Origin: Seohaeicola_A nanhaiensis | GTDB taxonomy: Bacteria; Pseudomonadota; Alphaproteobacteria; Rhodobacterales; Rhodobacteraceae | Direction of reading: 5' to 3' | DNA: 64,000 nt | Assembly (NCBI RefSeq): GCF_042654245.1 | Contig: NZ_JBHSGI010000005.1 | Span: forward strand, 496,001-560,000 | Shown here: piece by piece, positions 43,233 to 50,724 of the stretch | Position numbering within the stretch: the stretch's first letter is position 1 | How the letters are laid out: each line of letters opens with the position of its first letter | Translations under genes and position numbers: made by a program | Notes under the pieces: generated by a model | Told to the model about the DNA's origin: nothing | The model's database searches: none | What the model saw: the letters and a program-made list of their open reading frames with translations, nothing else

Positions 43233-45017
43233 TCAGTTCGACGTCAGCTTTACCTCAGCGAGACGGGCGGGTTCAATCTCTGGTCGCAGACCCAGCAGCG
43301 GCGCGATCCGGGCGATCATCTCGGCGGCGACGGGCACCGCGGTCCAGCCGGCGGTGCGCCGCGCCTCGGTGCCCGAGGTCTCGACCGCTTCGTCCAGAGT
43401 AACGATCAGGACATATTTCGGATCGCTCACCGGGAACATTGTCGCAAAAGTGGCAATAACCTTGTCTTCATAATATCCGCCCTGCGGCTTGGGCTTGTCG
43501 GCGGATCCAGTTTTTCCGGCCACCTGATAGCCCGGCACATCGCCAAAGCTGGCCGTTCCTTCGGTCACCACCTGGCGAAGCATGGTGCGCGAGGCCGCGG
43601 CGCTGGCTTCGGACATTACGCGCGGACCGTATTGGGGACCGGACTGCTTGAGAATCGTCGGGCTGACATAGTGACCGCCGTTGGCAATTGCCGCATAGGC
43701 GGCGGCCAGGTGCATCGGGCTGGCAGACAGGCCGTGCCCATAGGAAATCGTCATCGCGCTGAGTTCCGACCAATTCTTCGGCGTCAGCGGCTGCCCGCCG
43801 CGCGATTCGACCAGTTCCAGCGGAGTTGGCTCAAGAAGGCCGAGACCGCCCAGGAAGTCCTTTTGACGGTCGGCGCCGATCATCTGTGCAATACGGGCGG
43901 TACCGATGTTGGAAGACTTGACGATGATTTTCGAGACCGTCAACTCGCGCCCATAGTTGTGAAAGTCGGTGATCCGGAACTTGCCCCAGCGCAGCGGGCC
44001 GCGAATGTCGATCAGAGTGTCGGGTTGCACGAGGCCCAGGTCCATGGCCTGCGCCACTGCAAAGATCTTGAAAGTCGAGCCCAGCTCGTAAAGGCCCTGC
44101 ACGGCCCGGTTGAACAACGGGCTGACCGACGGGTCGAATCCCGACGTCGGTGGCGCCGGGCGATCGTTCGGATCGAAATCGGGCAGGCTGACCATCGAGA
44201 CGATCTCTCCCGTGTGCACGTCCATCAGGATCGATGTCGCGCCCTTGGCGTTCATCAGACGCATCCCGCCGTAAAGAACGCGTTCGGATGCGGCTTGAAC
44301 CGTCAGGTCCAGCGAGAGCGTCAGCGGCTTGCCCGCATTCGACGGATCGGCGAGATAGCCGTCGAACTGCTTTTCCACGCCGGCGACGCCCACCAGCTGC
44401 GCGGTGGTGACATCCTCTTCGCCAAACCGCGCGCCGCCCAGCACATGTGAGGCCAGCTTTCCGTTTGGATAAAGCCGCATCTCACGGCCGCCAAACAGGA
44501 GGCCCGGATCGCCGATATCATGCACCGCCTGCTTCTGCTCGGGGCTGATGCGTTTCTTGATCCAGACGAATTTCCGTTTGCCGGTGAACTGCTTTATCAG
44601 GCGACCTTCATCCAGATCGGGGAAAATCTTGGCCAGCGCCTTGGCGGAATCGACCGGATCGATCAGCATGGGCGGCTGCGCATAAAGCGAGTTGGTCTCG
44701 AAATTGGTTGCCAGAATCCGGCCCTGGCGATCGACGATGTCGGCGCGTTGCGCCGCAATCGCGCTGCCGCCTGCACTGGCCAGAGGCTCGACAGGAACGG
44801 TCGTCGCCAGCACACCCATGCGAATCCCCACCACAGCAAAGGCCACGGTGAAGAAGGCACCCAGCATGAGAAGCCGACCTTCGGCCCGCACCCGGGCCCG
44901 ATCGCGCATCTCGGCGTGGCGGTGGCGCAGGTTCTCGCGTTCGATCTCCTCGGGGTTCTCGCCCCGGTCCCGTGCGGGCAGGATTCGCGCTAGGGGGCGA
45001 AGCGGCGTGCGGATCAT
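43233..45017 (-). CDS. ftsI: Peptidoglycan transpeptidase, FtsI/PBP3
   Basis: Septal class B penicillin-binding protein (594 aa). A cytoplasmic tail of about 48 residues, one membrane span near 49-70, a pedestal domain, then the transpeptidase with STFK (Ser314, Lys317), SSN at 368-370 and KTG at 502-504. The start at 45017 overlaps the ftsL stop (ATGA); the longer upstream frame is the ftsL region out of frame. Confidence 0.95.
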   Translation of the reverse strand: MIRTPLRPLARILPARDRGENPEEIERENLRHRHAEMRDRARVRAEGRLLMLGAFFTVAFAVVGIRMGVLATTVPVEPLASAGGSAIAAQRADIVDRQGRILATNFETNSLYAQPPMLIDPVDSAKALAKIFPDLDEGRLIKQFTGKRKFVWIKKRISPEQKQAVHDIGDPGLLFGGREMRLYPNGKLASHVLGGARFGEEDVTTAQLVGVAGVEKQFDGYLADPSNAGKPLTLSLDLTVQAASERVLYGGMRLMNAKGATSILMDVHTGEIVSMVSLPDFDPNDRPAPPTSGFDPSVSPLFNRAVQGLYELGSTFKIFAVAQAMDLGLVQPDTLIDIRGPLRWGKFRITDFHNYGRELTVSKIIVKSSNIGTARIAQMIGADRQKDFLGGLGLLEPTPLELVESRGGQPLTPKNWSELSAMTISYGHGLSASPMHLAAAYAAIANGGHYVSPTILKQSGPQYGPRVMSEASAAASRTMLRQVVTEGTASFGDVPGYQVAGKTGSADKPKPQGGYYEDKVIATFATMFPVSDPKYVLIVTLDEAVETSGTEARRTAGWTAVPVAAEMIARIAPLLGLRPEIEPARLAEVKLTSN

Positions 45018-45376
45018 GGGTTCTGCTCCTGTCCGATATTCGACACGTCGACCCCGTTGACGATCTCGAGCGGCAAGGCGGATTCGGGCTCGGGCGGATA
45101 GGCCACCTCGTCGATCCGGCCGAATTGGTCGGCGCGCAGCGGCAGCAGACCAAGCCGGTCGAAGTTCAGTTCGGCCAGCTGCATCAGCCGCTCCGGCCGG
45201 TTGAGATAGGCCCATTCGGCCCGCAACACGCCCAGGCGCAATTGCGCGGTGCCGATCTCGCGCCGCAGCTGCTGAGTGTCTCGCAGCACCTGCTGGGTCG
45301 CATAATTCTCTCGATAGGCCCAGAAGGCCAGACCAAAGACCGACAGGGCTGTCAGCATGTAGATCAGGCTCTTCAA
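45014..45376 (-). CDS. ftsL: Cell division protein FtsL
   Basis: Small bitopic divisome protein (120 aa): short cytoplasmic N-terminus, one membrane span near 5-21, then a heptad-rich coiled coil (QVLRDTQQLRREIGTAQLRLGVLRAEWAYLNRPERLMQLA-type, read in parts). It recruits FtsB/FtsQ in other bacteria. Assigned mainly by position between rsmH and ftsI. Confidence 0.85.
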   Translation of the reverse strand: MKSLIYMLTALSVFGLAFWAYRENYATQQVLRDTQQLRREIGTAQLRLGVLRAEWAYLNRPERLMQLAELNFDRLGLLPLRADQFGRIDEVAYPPEPESALPLEIVNGVDVSNIGQEQNP

Positions 45377-46368
45377 GACGGTCTCCTTTCGATTTCGGGC
45401 ATGCCGATGTCACGGGCGGCGATGGGTCCCGCCGGCGCATCCGTGCGACGGCCTACACGCAGCCGCGCCGAGCGCGAGCGGGGATTGCTGGCCAGTTCCT
45501 CATCGTCCGCACCGATTGCCTTGCGGGTCACATCGGTGAAGCGTGGCGCCTCTTCGACCAGTTCGGGCGCATAGCGGTTGGCCCGCCCGGTCTGGCCGGC
45601 GCGTGCAGCGAAGAAGCGCTTGACCATGCGATCCTCGATGGAATGGAAGGTGACCACGGCCAGCATTCCCCCGGGCTTCAACGCCCGCTCGGCGGCCATG
45701 AGACCCTGGTGCAATTCGTCGTATTCAGCGTTCACGGCAATCCGCAGCGCCTGGAAGCTGCGTGTCGCCGGGTGTGACTGGCCGGGCTTGGCACGCGGCA
45801 GGCAGGATTCGACCAGCTTTGCCAATTCCAGCGTTCGGGTGATTGGCGCCTCTGCCCGGGCGCGCACGATCGCGCGCGCGATGCGGCGGCTGGCGCGTTC
45901 CTCGCCGAACTGGAACAGGATGTCGGCCAGATCCGCTTCGGACGCGGTATTCACGATATCGGCGGCAGATATGCCATCCTGCGACATGCGCATGTCGAGA
46001 GGGCCGTCGCGCAGAAAGGAGAATCCGCGTTCGGCCTGGTCGAGCTGCATCGAAGAAACCCCGAGGTCCAGCACCACGCCGTCGAGATCCTGCGCATAAG
46101 AGTCCATCTGCGAAAAGACTCCCGGCTGTTTTACCAGCCGCTCGCCATAGCGGTCGGCCCAGGACGCCGCCATTTCGAAGGCAAGCGGGTCGCGATCCAC
46201 CGCGATGACCCGCTCTGCGCCCGCGTCGAGCAGCGCCCGGGTATAGCCTCCAGCACCAAAGGTGCCGTCAAGCCACGTGCCCGAAACCGGCGCGACTGCC
46301 GCCAGCAGAGGACGTAGCAGAACAGGGATGTGAGGATCAGTATCATGGCGGTCTCCCTTGTCATCCAT
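45373..46368 (-). CDS. rsmH: 16S rRNA (cytosine1402-N4)-methyltransferase RsmH
   Basis: SAM-dependent methyltransferase (331 aa), formerly MraW. HIPVLLRPLLAAV start, SAM loop WLDGTFGAGGYTRALLDAGA, FDGVVLDLGVSSMQLD-like segment and VVTFHSIEDRMVKRFF. Overlaps ftsL by 4 bases and begins 5 bases after mraZ. Confidence 0.96.
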   Translation of the reverse strand: MDDKGDRHDTDPHIPVLLRPLLAAVAPVSGTWLDGTFGAGGYTRALLDAGAERVIAVDRDPLAFEMAASWADRYGERLVKQPGVFSQMDSYAQDLDGVVLDLGVSSMQLDQAERGFSFLRDGPLDMRMSQDGISAADIVNTASEADLADILFQFGEERASRRIARAIVRARAEAPITRTLELAKLVESCLPRAKPGQSHPATRSFQALRIAVNAEYDELHQGLMAAERALKPGGMLAVVTFHSIEDRMVKRFFAARAGQTGRANRYAPELVEEAPRFTDVTRKAIGADDEELASNPRSRSARLRVGRRTDAPAGPIAARDIGMPEIERRPS

Positions 46369-46373
46369 TGCCT

Positions 46374-46886
46374 TCAGCCACCCTCTTGCGGGATGGGCTC
46401 GTCGAGCAGGCTCAGCGGATCGAAATCTTCGGGCAGATCGTCGAGGGTTTCCTCGATCAGCGGATTTTCCTCGGTGTCATAGGTCACCGGGTTCCAGATC
46501 TGGAAGGTGTCGCCGGCGGCGATGAAGAAGGCCTCGCCTTCCAGGCCGATCTTTTCGCGCTGGCGCTGCGGAATCACGATGCGGCCGGTGTCATCGACGG
46601 TGGCGTTGAGGCTCTGGCCGTTGAACAGCCGCTCCAGCAACTTGCGCTCTTTCGAGCCGCGCGGCTTGGCCTTGATCTTGGCGTCGACCTCTTCGATCGC
46701 CTCCATCGTGTAGCATTCGAGGTATTTGCGACGGTGGTCGCCATAGACAATGACAAACTCGGGGTTCTGTCCGGTCTGCCAGTTCGGATCGCAGGCTTCG
46801 ATCACACGGCGAAACGAGGCCGGAATGGATACCCGCCCCTTGCCGTCGATCTTGTTATGGGCTTCGCCCCTGAAGCTGCGGCTCAC
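46374..46886 (-). CDS. mraZ: Transcriptional regulator MraZ
   Basis: Repressor of the division cluster (170 aa) with two SpoVT-AbrB-type domains (NKIDGKGRVSIPASFRRVIE and ATVDDTGRIVIPQRQREKIGL) and an acidic C-terminal tail. It binds TGGGN direct repeats spaced by 5 bases. Matching 10-bp-spaced arrays lie upstream at 47160-47194 and 47330-47364. It is the first gene of the leftward division operon. Confidence 0.96.
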   Translation of the reverse strand: MSRSFRGEAHNKIDGKGRVSIPASFRRVIEACDPNWQTGQNPEFVIVYGDHRRKYLECYTMEAIEEVDAKIKAKPRGSKERKLLERLFNGQSLNATVDDTGRIVIPQRQREKIGLEGEAFFIAAGDTFQIWNPVTYDTEENPLIEETLDDLPEDFDPLSLLDEPIPQEGG

Positions 46887-46941
46887 GTTCGCCTGCCCTT
46901 TTGTCCGCGCCCCCGCGTCCAGTTAACCGGTCCCCAGAATG

Positions 46942-46981
46942 GAAAACGGCGAGTTGATCTGCTGCCACTGATCAACCCGCC
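46942..46981 (-). terminator. Attenuator hairpin in the mraZ leader (UpsM-like 3' end)
   Basis: On the minus strand GGCGGGTTGATC (12 bases), loop AGTGGCAGCA, GATCAACTCGCC gives a 12-bp stem with one G-U pair, then GTTTTCC. It lies 56 bases before mraZ. This is where an early-terminated leader RNA, as known for UpsM in Rhodobacter sphaeroides, would end. Confidence 0.7.
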
Positions 46982-47169
46982 GCCCTCGTCCCGCTTCGCG
47001 GGGTGTCCAGCTGCGCGTGCCACCTGGGGGGATGCTGCTCGCACACACGCCGGATCTCTGTTGTCTGATGAAGTCGATTTGCCTGTATGAAACCTTAGGT
47101 TTTTCTTTTTGTTATCGGGGCCTTGGGGTGACCCCGGTGTCGTCCTCATCCGATGAACAAGGGATGCCA
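46942..47169 (-). ncRNA. Candidate leader sRNA of the division cluster (UpsM-like)
   Basis: If transcription starts just after the -10 at 47176-47181 and stops at the hairpin ending near 46942, the product is about 220 bases. In R. sphaeroides the 206-nt sRNA UpsM arises in the same way from the mraZ 5' leader. No similarity in primary sequence was tested; the assignment rests on position, size and the hairpin. Confidence 0.5.
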
Positions 47170-47194
47170 TGGGAATTTATGGAAATCAACGGGA
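47160..47194 (+). promoter_or_regulatory. MraZ-box-like array overlapping the mraZ promoter
   Basis: Four 5-mers repeat at exact 10-base steps: AGGGA (47160), TGGGA (47170), TGGAA (47180), CGGGA (47190). The spacing equals the TGGGN-N5 pattern bound by MraZ. The array covers the proposed -10 and spacer, as expected for autorepression, but lies on the strand opposite to mraZ. Confidence 0.6.
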
Positions 47195-47205
47195 AATTTT
47201 GCCAA
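47176..47205 (-). promoter_or_regulatory. Candidate mraZ promoter
   Basis: On the minus strand TTGGCA (47205-47200), an 18-base spacer and CATAAA (47181-47176). Reasonable sigma-70 elements, placed inside the MraZ-like array and 220 bases before the attenuator. Confidence 0.4.
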
Positions 47206-47329
47206 TCGGGCTTCAGGGCGCCCTTCCTCCACTTAAACAAGCCGCAATACCGGGACAAACCCCTCAACAACGGCACACAAATTGTTTCCTCGGCCGCGCC
47301 AACCACTACATGTAGAACAGTGGGAGCAA

Positions 47330-47364
47330 GGCCACTTTCTCCCATAATTTCCCGTAAAATTTCA
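47330..47364 (-). promoter_or_regulatory. Second MraZ-box-like array, opposite orientation
   Basis: On the minus strand TGAAA (47364), CGGGA (47354), TGGGA (47344) and a weaker TGGCC (47334), again at 10-base steps. It faces the first array across about 135 bases. Confidence 0.4.
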
Positions 47365-47388
47365 CCGGGCCGTGAGGTCTTCGCGATC

Positions 47389-47403
47389 GTTCATAATTTG
47401 TTC
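47389..47403. promoter_or_regulatory. Orphan SOS (LexA) box
   Basis: GTTCATAATTTGTTC matches GTTC-N7-GTTC exactly, with an AT-rich centre, followed two bases later by another GTTC. No DNA-repair gene adjoins; the nearest genes are mraZ (about 500 bases leftward) and the DUF1127 gene (about 330 bases rightward). Confidence 0.55.
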
Positions 47404-47653
47404 TCGTTCTTAGGCGCAGATTTGGCGCGACAGGGGCGCGAATCGTGACGAATCAAGGAAACCCGACGCCTCACCCGCGCATCAGAGAGAGCAGTGCCAT
47501 GATTTCCCACTTTCCCCGCCCCGCATCTCGGAAGCGCCTGGATTTTGGGCGTGGAGGATCCGAACCGCCCAGCCCCTCATCGATTTCCTGCGTCCCAGCC
47601 ACATCTTTCTCCGGCCATGCACTTTCTGCATAGCAGCATTGAGCATTTCTGTA

Positions 47654-47681
47654 TTGTGCAGGTGCAGCATTCGATTATGTT
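47654..47681 (+). promoter_or_regulatory. Possible promoter of the DUF1127 / CcsR transcript
   Basis: TTGTGC (47654-47659), a 16-base spacer and TATGTT (47676-47681), 51 bases before the DUF1127 start. In R. sphaeroides the equivalent operon uses RpoHI/RpoHII; which sigma factor applies here cannot be read with certainty. Confidence 0.3.
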
Positions 47682-47732
47682 GAGGATCAAGTTGAGGCGC
47701 TAACGCAAGCCTCCGGAAGAACCGAGAAGACC

Positions 47733-47948
47733 ATGACGACCTACAGTGCCTTCATTCAACCCCGCGCCGGTATGGCGATGCAAATCGTCGAAGTTATCGA
47801 CAGGTTTGCTGCCAAACTGGCCGCGACGCGGCGCTACCATGAAACGGTGGACGCGCTGTCGCAGTTGGACGACCGGGAGCTGGCGGACATCGGTCTGGAC
47901 CGTATGGGCATCTGCTCGGCGGCCCGAAAAAGTGCTAACTGGTCGTAA
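47733..47948 (+). CDS. ccaF1: DUF1127 protein, CcaF1-like
   Basis: A 71-aa basic protein ending in the DUF1127 block LSQLDDRELADIGLDRMGI (about residues 42-60). DUF1127 proteins are small RNA-linked or stress proteins of alphaproteobacteria. In R. sphaeroides CcaF1 is encoded just upstream of the CcsR1-4 sRNAs and affects their maturation. The same arrangement is seen here: the hairpins start 20 bases after its stop codon. The symbol rests on this synteny. Confidence 0.85.
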   Translation: MTTYSAFIQPRAGMAMQIVEVIDRFAAKLAATRRYHETVDALSQLDDRELADIGLDRMGICSAARKSANWS

Positions 47949-47967
47949 AGACCGAGAATTCAGAGAT

Positions 47968-48040
47968 CAGGCGTCTCTCTCCTCCTCCCTGAGGCGTCTG
48001 TAACCAGCGGCGGCATCATCCTCCTCCCCGATGCCGCCGC
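47968..48040 (+). ncRNA. CcsR/cuckoo-type sRNA, hairpins 1 and 2
   Basis: Hairpin 1: CAGGCGTCTC (47968-47977) pairs with GAGGCGTCTG (47991-48000), 10 bp with two G-U pairs, loop TCTCCTCCTCCCT. Hairpin 2: GCGGCGGCATC (48007-48017) pairs perfectly with GATGCCGCCGC (48030-48040), loop ATCCTCCTCCCC. Both loops expose CCUCCUCCC, complementary to a Shine-Dalgarno sequence, the hallmark of cuckoo RNAs. Whether one or two RNAs result depends on processing. Confidence 0.8.
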
Positions 48041-48078
48041 ACCCCATACCACCGGCGAAAGCCGTGGGAACGACGCTT

Positions 48079-48164
48079 CCGGTTCGCTCCTCCTCCCTCG
48101 CGACCGGTTGCCGACAGAGACGGCGGCACCCCTCCTCCTCCCTGGTGCCGCCGTTTTCTTTTTT
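48079..48164 (+). ncRNA. CcsR/cuckoo-type sRNA, hairpins 3 and 4
   Basis: Hairpin 3: CCGGTTCGC (48079-48087) pairs with GCGACCGG (48100-48107) with one bulged T, loop TCCTCCTCCCTC. Hairpin 4: CGGCGGCACC (48121-48130) pairs perfectly with GGTGCCGCCG (48144-48153), loop CCTCCTCCTCCCT. Same loop motif as hairpins 1 and 2 but different stems, so the loops are what is conserved. Hairpin 4 is also the terminator. Confidence 0.8.
48121..48164 (+). terminator. Intrinsic terminator of the DUF1127-sRNA operon
   Basis: Perfect 10-bp GC stem followed directly by TTTTCTTTTTT (48154-48164). The terminator loop carries the CCTCCTCCC motif. Confidence 0.9.
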
Positions 48165-48186
48165 CCAGTCAAACAATATGCGAAAT

Positions 48187-48205
48187 CATGCTGCGTGGCA
48201 GCATG
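48187..48205. terminator. Palindrome downstream of uvrD
   Basis: CATGCTGC-gtg-GCAGCATG, a perfect 8-bp stem 117 bases after uvrD. On the minus strand it is followed only by ATTTCG, so a terminator role is weak. Confidence 0.3.
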
Positions 48206-48321
48206 CGCCAGGGCCGTGCATGGTATCGCCGGAAACGTGACCCGTCATGGATCAACACAGCCCCCTGCGCAACGCACGGCTCGCATGGGACGGCATGGCA
48301 CTGCGGATCGAAACGGACGAA

Positions 48322-50670
48322 CTAGAAGGGAATATTGTCAGCCGCGCTGACGAAACGGGCTACGACTTTCTTGGTGCCGGCTTTTTCGAAGTCGATTTCC
48401 AGCTTGTCACCCTCGATTGCCACAACCGCGCCATAGCCGAACTTCTGGTGGAAGACCCGCTCGCCCGTACTGAAGGCGCTCACGGCATCGAGATCGATCA
48501 CCGTATTCCGGCTCTCCGACGGCTGCGACATCCCACGTTGCCCGGCCCGGGACTGCAACCGTTTCCAGCCCGGCGAGTTGTAGCCGTCCGCCGCGGCCAC
48601 CCGGTCGGCCATCCCGTCCGAGGCACGGGGCGCCGCCGCACCGAAACCACCGCCGTAAAGACCCGGCGGAGTCAGCACCTCGACATGTTCGCTCGGCAGC
48701 TCATCGATGAACCGGGAGGGCAAGGCCGACTGCCACTGCCCGAACACCCGCCGGTTTCCGGCGAAAGAGATCGTGCACAGTTCTTCTGCACGGGTGATTC
48801 CCACATAGGCCAATCGCCGCTCTTCTTCCAACCCCTTGATTCCGCTCTCGTCCATGGAGCGCTGTGACGGAAACAACCCATCTTCCCAGCCTGGCAGGAA
48901 GACCGCCGGAAATTCGAGCCCCTTGGCCGCGTGCAGCGTCATGATCGATACCTTGGCGCCATCCTCGGCCTGATCGTTGTCCATGATCAGCGCGACATGC
49001 TCAAGGAATCCCTGGAGATTGTCGAAATTTTCCAGCGCCTTGACCAGTTCCTTGAGGTTTTCCAGCCGCCCCGGCGCCTCCGGTGTCTTTTCGTTCTGCC
49101 ACATGGCCGTGTAGCCGGATTCGTCCAGAATGATCTCGGCCAGTTCCGTATGGGGGATGTTCCTGTCGCCGGCCATACGGCCCCAGCGGTCCAGGCTTTC
49201 GACCAGATAGCGCAGTTCGCCCGCGCCTTTTCCGCCGATGTCGCCATCCTGCAGCGCCAGGCGGGCACCATCTATAAGGGACACCCCGTGCTCGCGTGCC
49301 TTCACCTGAAGTTTCTGTTGTGCCTTGTCGCCCAGTCCGCGCTTGGGCGTATTCACGATCCGTTCGAAGGCCAGATCGTCCTCGGGAGAAACCACCAGCC
49401 GGAAATAGGCCATCGCATCGCGGATCTCGAGCCTCTCGTAGAAACGCGGACCGCCGATGACCTTGTAGGGCAGTCCGATGGTCAGGAACCTGTCCTCGAA
49501 GGCGCGCATCTGATGGCTGGCGCGCACCAGGATCGCCACGGCATCGAGGTCGAAGGGACGCATGCCGCGCGCGCCTCTCTGCATCGCCTCGATCTCTTCT
49601 CCGATCCAGCGCGCCTCTTCCTCGCCGTCCCAATGACCAATCAAGCGAACCTTTTCGCCCTCCGCGGCTTCGGTCCACAGTTCCTTGCCCAGCCGCCCGA
49701 GATTGCCCCGAATCACGCCGGAAGCGGCCGCAAGGATATGCGGGGTCGAGCGATAGTTCTGCTCGAGCCTCACCACATGTGCGCCCGGAAAATCCTTTTC
49801 GAACCGCAGGATGTTGCCGACTTCGGCACCGCGCCAGCCATAAATCGACTGGTCGTCATCACCGACGCAGCAGATGTTCTTGTGCGCCCCGGCCAGCAGG
49901 CGCAGCCAAAGATATTGCGCGACGTTGGTGTCCTGATATTCGTCCACGAGAATGTAGCGGAACCAGCGCTGGTATTGCTCCAGCACGTCCGGGTGGGTCT
50001 GGAAGATCGTCACCATATGCAACAGAAGATCGCCGAAATCGGTGGCGTTCAGCTCTTTCAGCCGCGCCTGATACTGCGCGTATATCTCTGTGCCGCGATG
50101 ATTGAAGGCGCTGGCGTCCGACACCGGCACTTTCTCGGGTACGAGCGCGCGGTTCTTCCAGCCGTCGATCAGCGAGGCGATCATCCGCGCCGGCCAACGC
50201 TTCTCGTCAATGTTGTTGGCCAGAACCAGCTGTTTGAGCAGGCGAATCTGGTCGTCCGTATCGAGGATGGTAAAGTTCGACTTGAGCCCGACCAATTCCG
50301 CGTGTCGCCGCAAGAGCTTCACACAGATCGCGTGGAAGGTGCCAAGCCATGGCATCCCCTCGACCGCCTCGCCCAGCATCGAGCCGACGCGATTCTTCAT
50401 CTCGCGCGCGGCCTTGTTGGTAAAGGTGACGGCCAGAATCTCGTTCGGCCGCGCCTTGCCCGTGGCCAGCAGGTGCACGATCCGCGCCGTCAGCGCCCGC
50501 GTCTTGCCCGTGCCCGCCCCGGCCAACATCAGCACCGGCCCATCCAGTTGCAGGACCGCAGCACGCTGTTCGTCGTTCAGGCCGTCAAGATAGGGGGCAG
50601 GCCGCGCCGCCATCGCGCGACGGGACAGCGGTTCCGCCGCAGGGGCGTCGATATCGTCGAAACTGCTCAT
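48322..50670 (-). CDS. uvrD: DNA helicase II, UvrD/PcrA type
   Basis: 3'-5' SF1A helicase (782 aa) for nucleotide excision and mismatch repair. Motif I AGAGTGKTRALT, motif Ia VTFTNKAAREMK, motif II ILVDEYQDTN, motif III GDDDQSIYGWRGA, motif IV RLEQNYRST, motif V-VI MTLHAAKGLEFPAVF and YVGITRAEE. A C-terminal Tudor-like part ends the protein. An SOS box lies 40 bases upstream. Confidence 0.96.
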   Translation of the reverse strand: MSSFDDIDAPAAEPLSRRAMAARPAPYLDGLNDEQRAAVLQLDGPVLMLAGAGTGKTRALTARIVHLLATGKARPNEILAVTFTNKAAREMKNRVGSMLGEAVEGMPWLGTFHAICVKLLRRHAELVGLKSNFTILDTDDQIRLLKQLVLANNIDEKRWPARMIASLIDGWKNRALVPEKVPVSDASAFNHRGTEIYAQYQARLKELNATDFGDLLLHMVTIFQTHPDVLEQYQRWFRYILVDEYQDTNVAQYLWLRLLAGAHKNICCVGDDDQSIYGWRGAEVGNILRFEKDFPGAHVVRLEQNYRSTPHILAAASGVIRGNLGRLGKELWTEAAEGEKVRLIGHWDGEEEARWIGEEIEAMQRGARGMRPFDLDAVAILVRASHQMRAFEDRFLTIGLPYKVIGGPRFYERLEIRDAMAYFRLVVSPEDDLAFERIVNTPKRGLGDKAQQKLQVKAREHGVSLIDGARLALQDGDIGGKGAGELRYLVESLDRWGRMAGDRNIPHTELAEIILDESGYTAMWQNEKTPEAPGRLENLKELVKALENFDNLQGFLEHVALIMDNDQAEDGAKVSIMTLHAAKGLEFPAVFLPGWEDGLFPSQRSMDESGIKGLEEERRLAYVGITRAEELCTISFAGNRRVFGQWQSALPSRFIDELPSEHVEVLTPPGLYGGGFGAAAPRASDGMADRVAAADGYNSPGWKRLQSRAGQRGMSQPSESRNTVIDLDAVSAFSTGERVFHQKFGYGAVVAIEGDKLEIDFEKAGTKKVVARFVSAADNIPF

Positions 50671-50709
50671 GTCGGCACCTTAACAGCGCCCCTGACCAAG
50701 GGAAAGAGA

Positions 50710-50724
50710 GTTCGCGCTATGTTC
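50710..50724. promoter_or_regulatory. SOS (LexA) box of uvrD
   Basis: GTTCGCGCTATGTTC matches GTTC-N7-GTTC exactly. It overlaps the stop codon of the upstream marR gene (50717-50719), so the uvrD promoter lies inside the end of marR. Confidence 0.85.

Larger units (their letters stand above)
46887..47732. other. Long mraZ / DUF1127 intergenic region
   Basis: An 846-base stretch without a supportable gene and visibly lower in GC than its surroundings. Leftward it holds the mraZ leader with a terminator-like hairpin and a promoter; it also holds two MraZ-box-like arrays, an orphan SOS box at 47389 and a possible promoter for the DUF1127 gene. Open frames at 47017-47448 (+), 47112-47345 (-) and 47445-47633 (+) have no recognisable protein features and are not called. 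Confidence 0.7.
47949..48321. other. Non-coding stretch: CcsR-type hairpin cluster, then spacer to uvrD
   Basis: 373 bases without a protein gene. 47968-48164 is taken up by four CCTCCTCCC-loop hairpins and the terminator of the transcript. 48165-48321 is the tail between the convergent DUF1127/sRNA unit and uvrD, with one perfect palindrome at 48187-48205. Confidence 0.8.

Noticed and set aside
47112..47345. 77-codon minus-strand frame downstream of the orphan SOS box, considered as a SidA-like inhibitor
   Set aside because: No membrane segment and no Shine-Dalgarno; it runs through the proposed mraZ promoter.
47017..47448. 143-codon plus-strand frame in the mraZ leader region
   Set aside because: Overlaps the attenuator leader and both arrays; no ribosome binding site, no domain, low-complexity composition.
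47968..48164. CRISPR-like repeat array (repeated CCTCCTCCC)
   Set aside because: Repeats are only 9-10 bases, sit in hairpin loops of different stems, and no cas gene is present.
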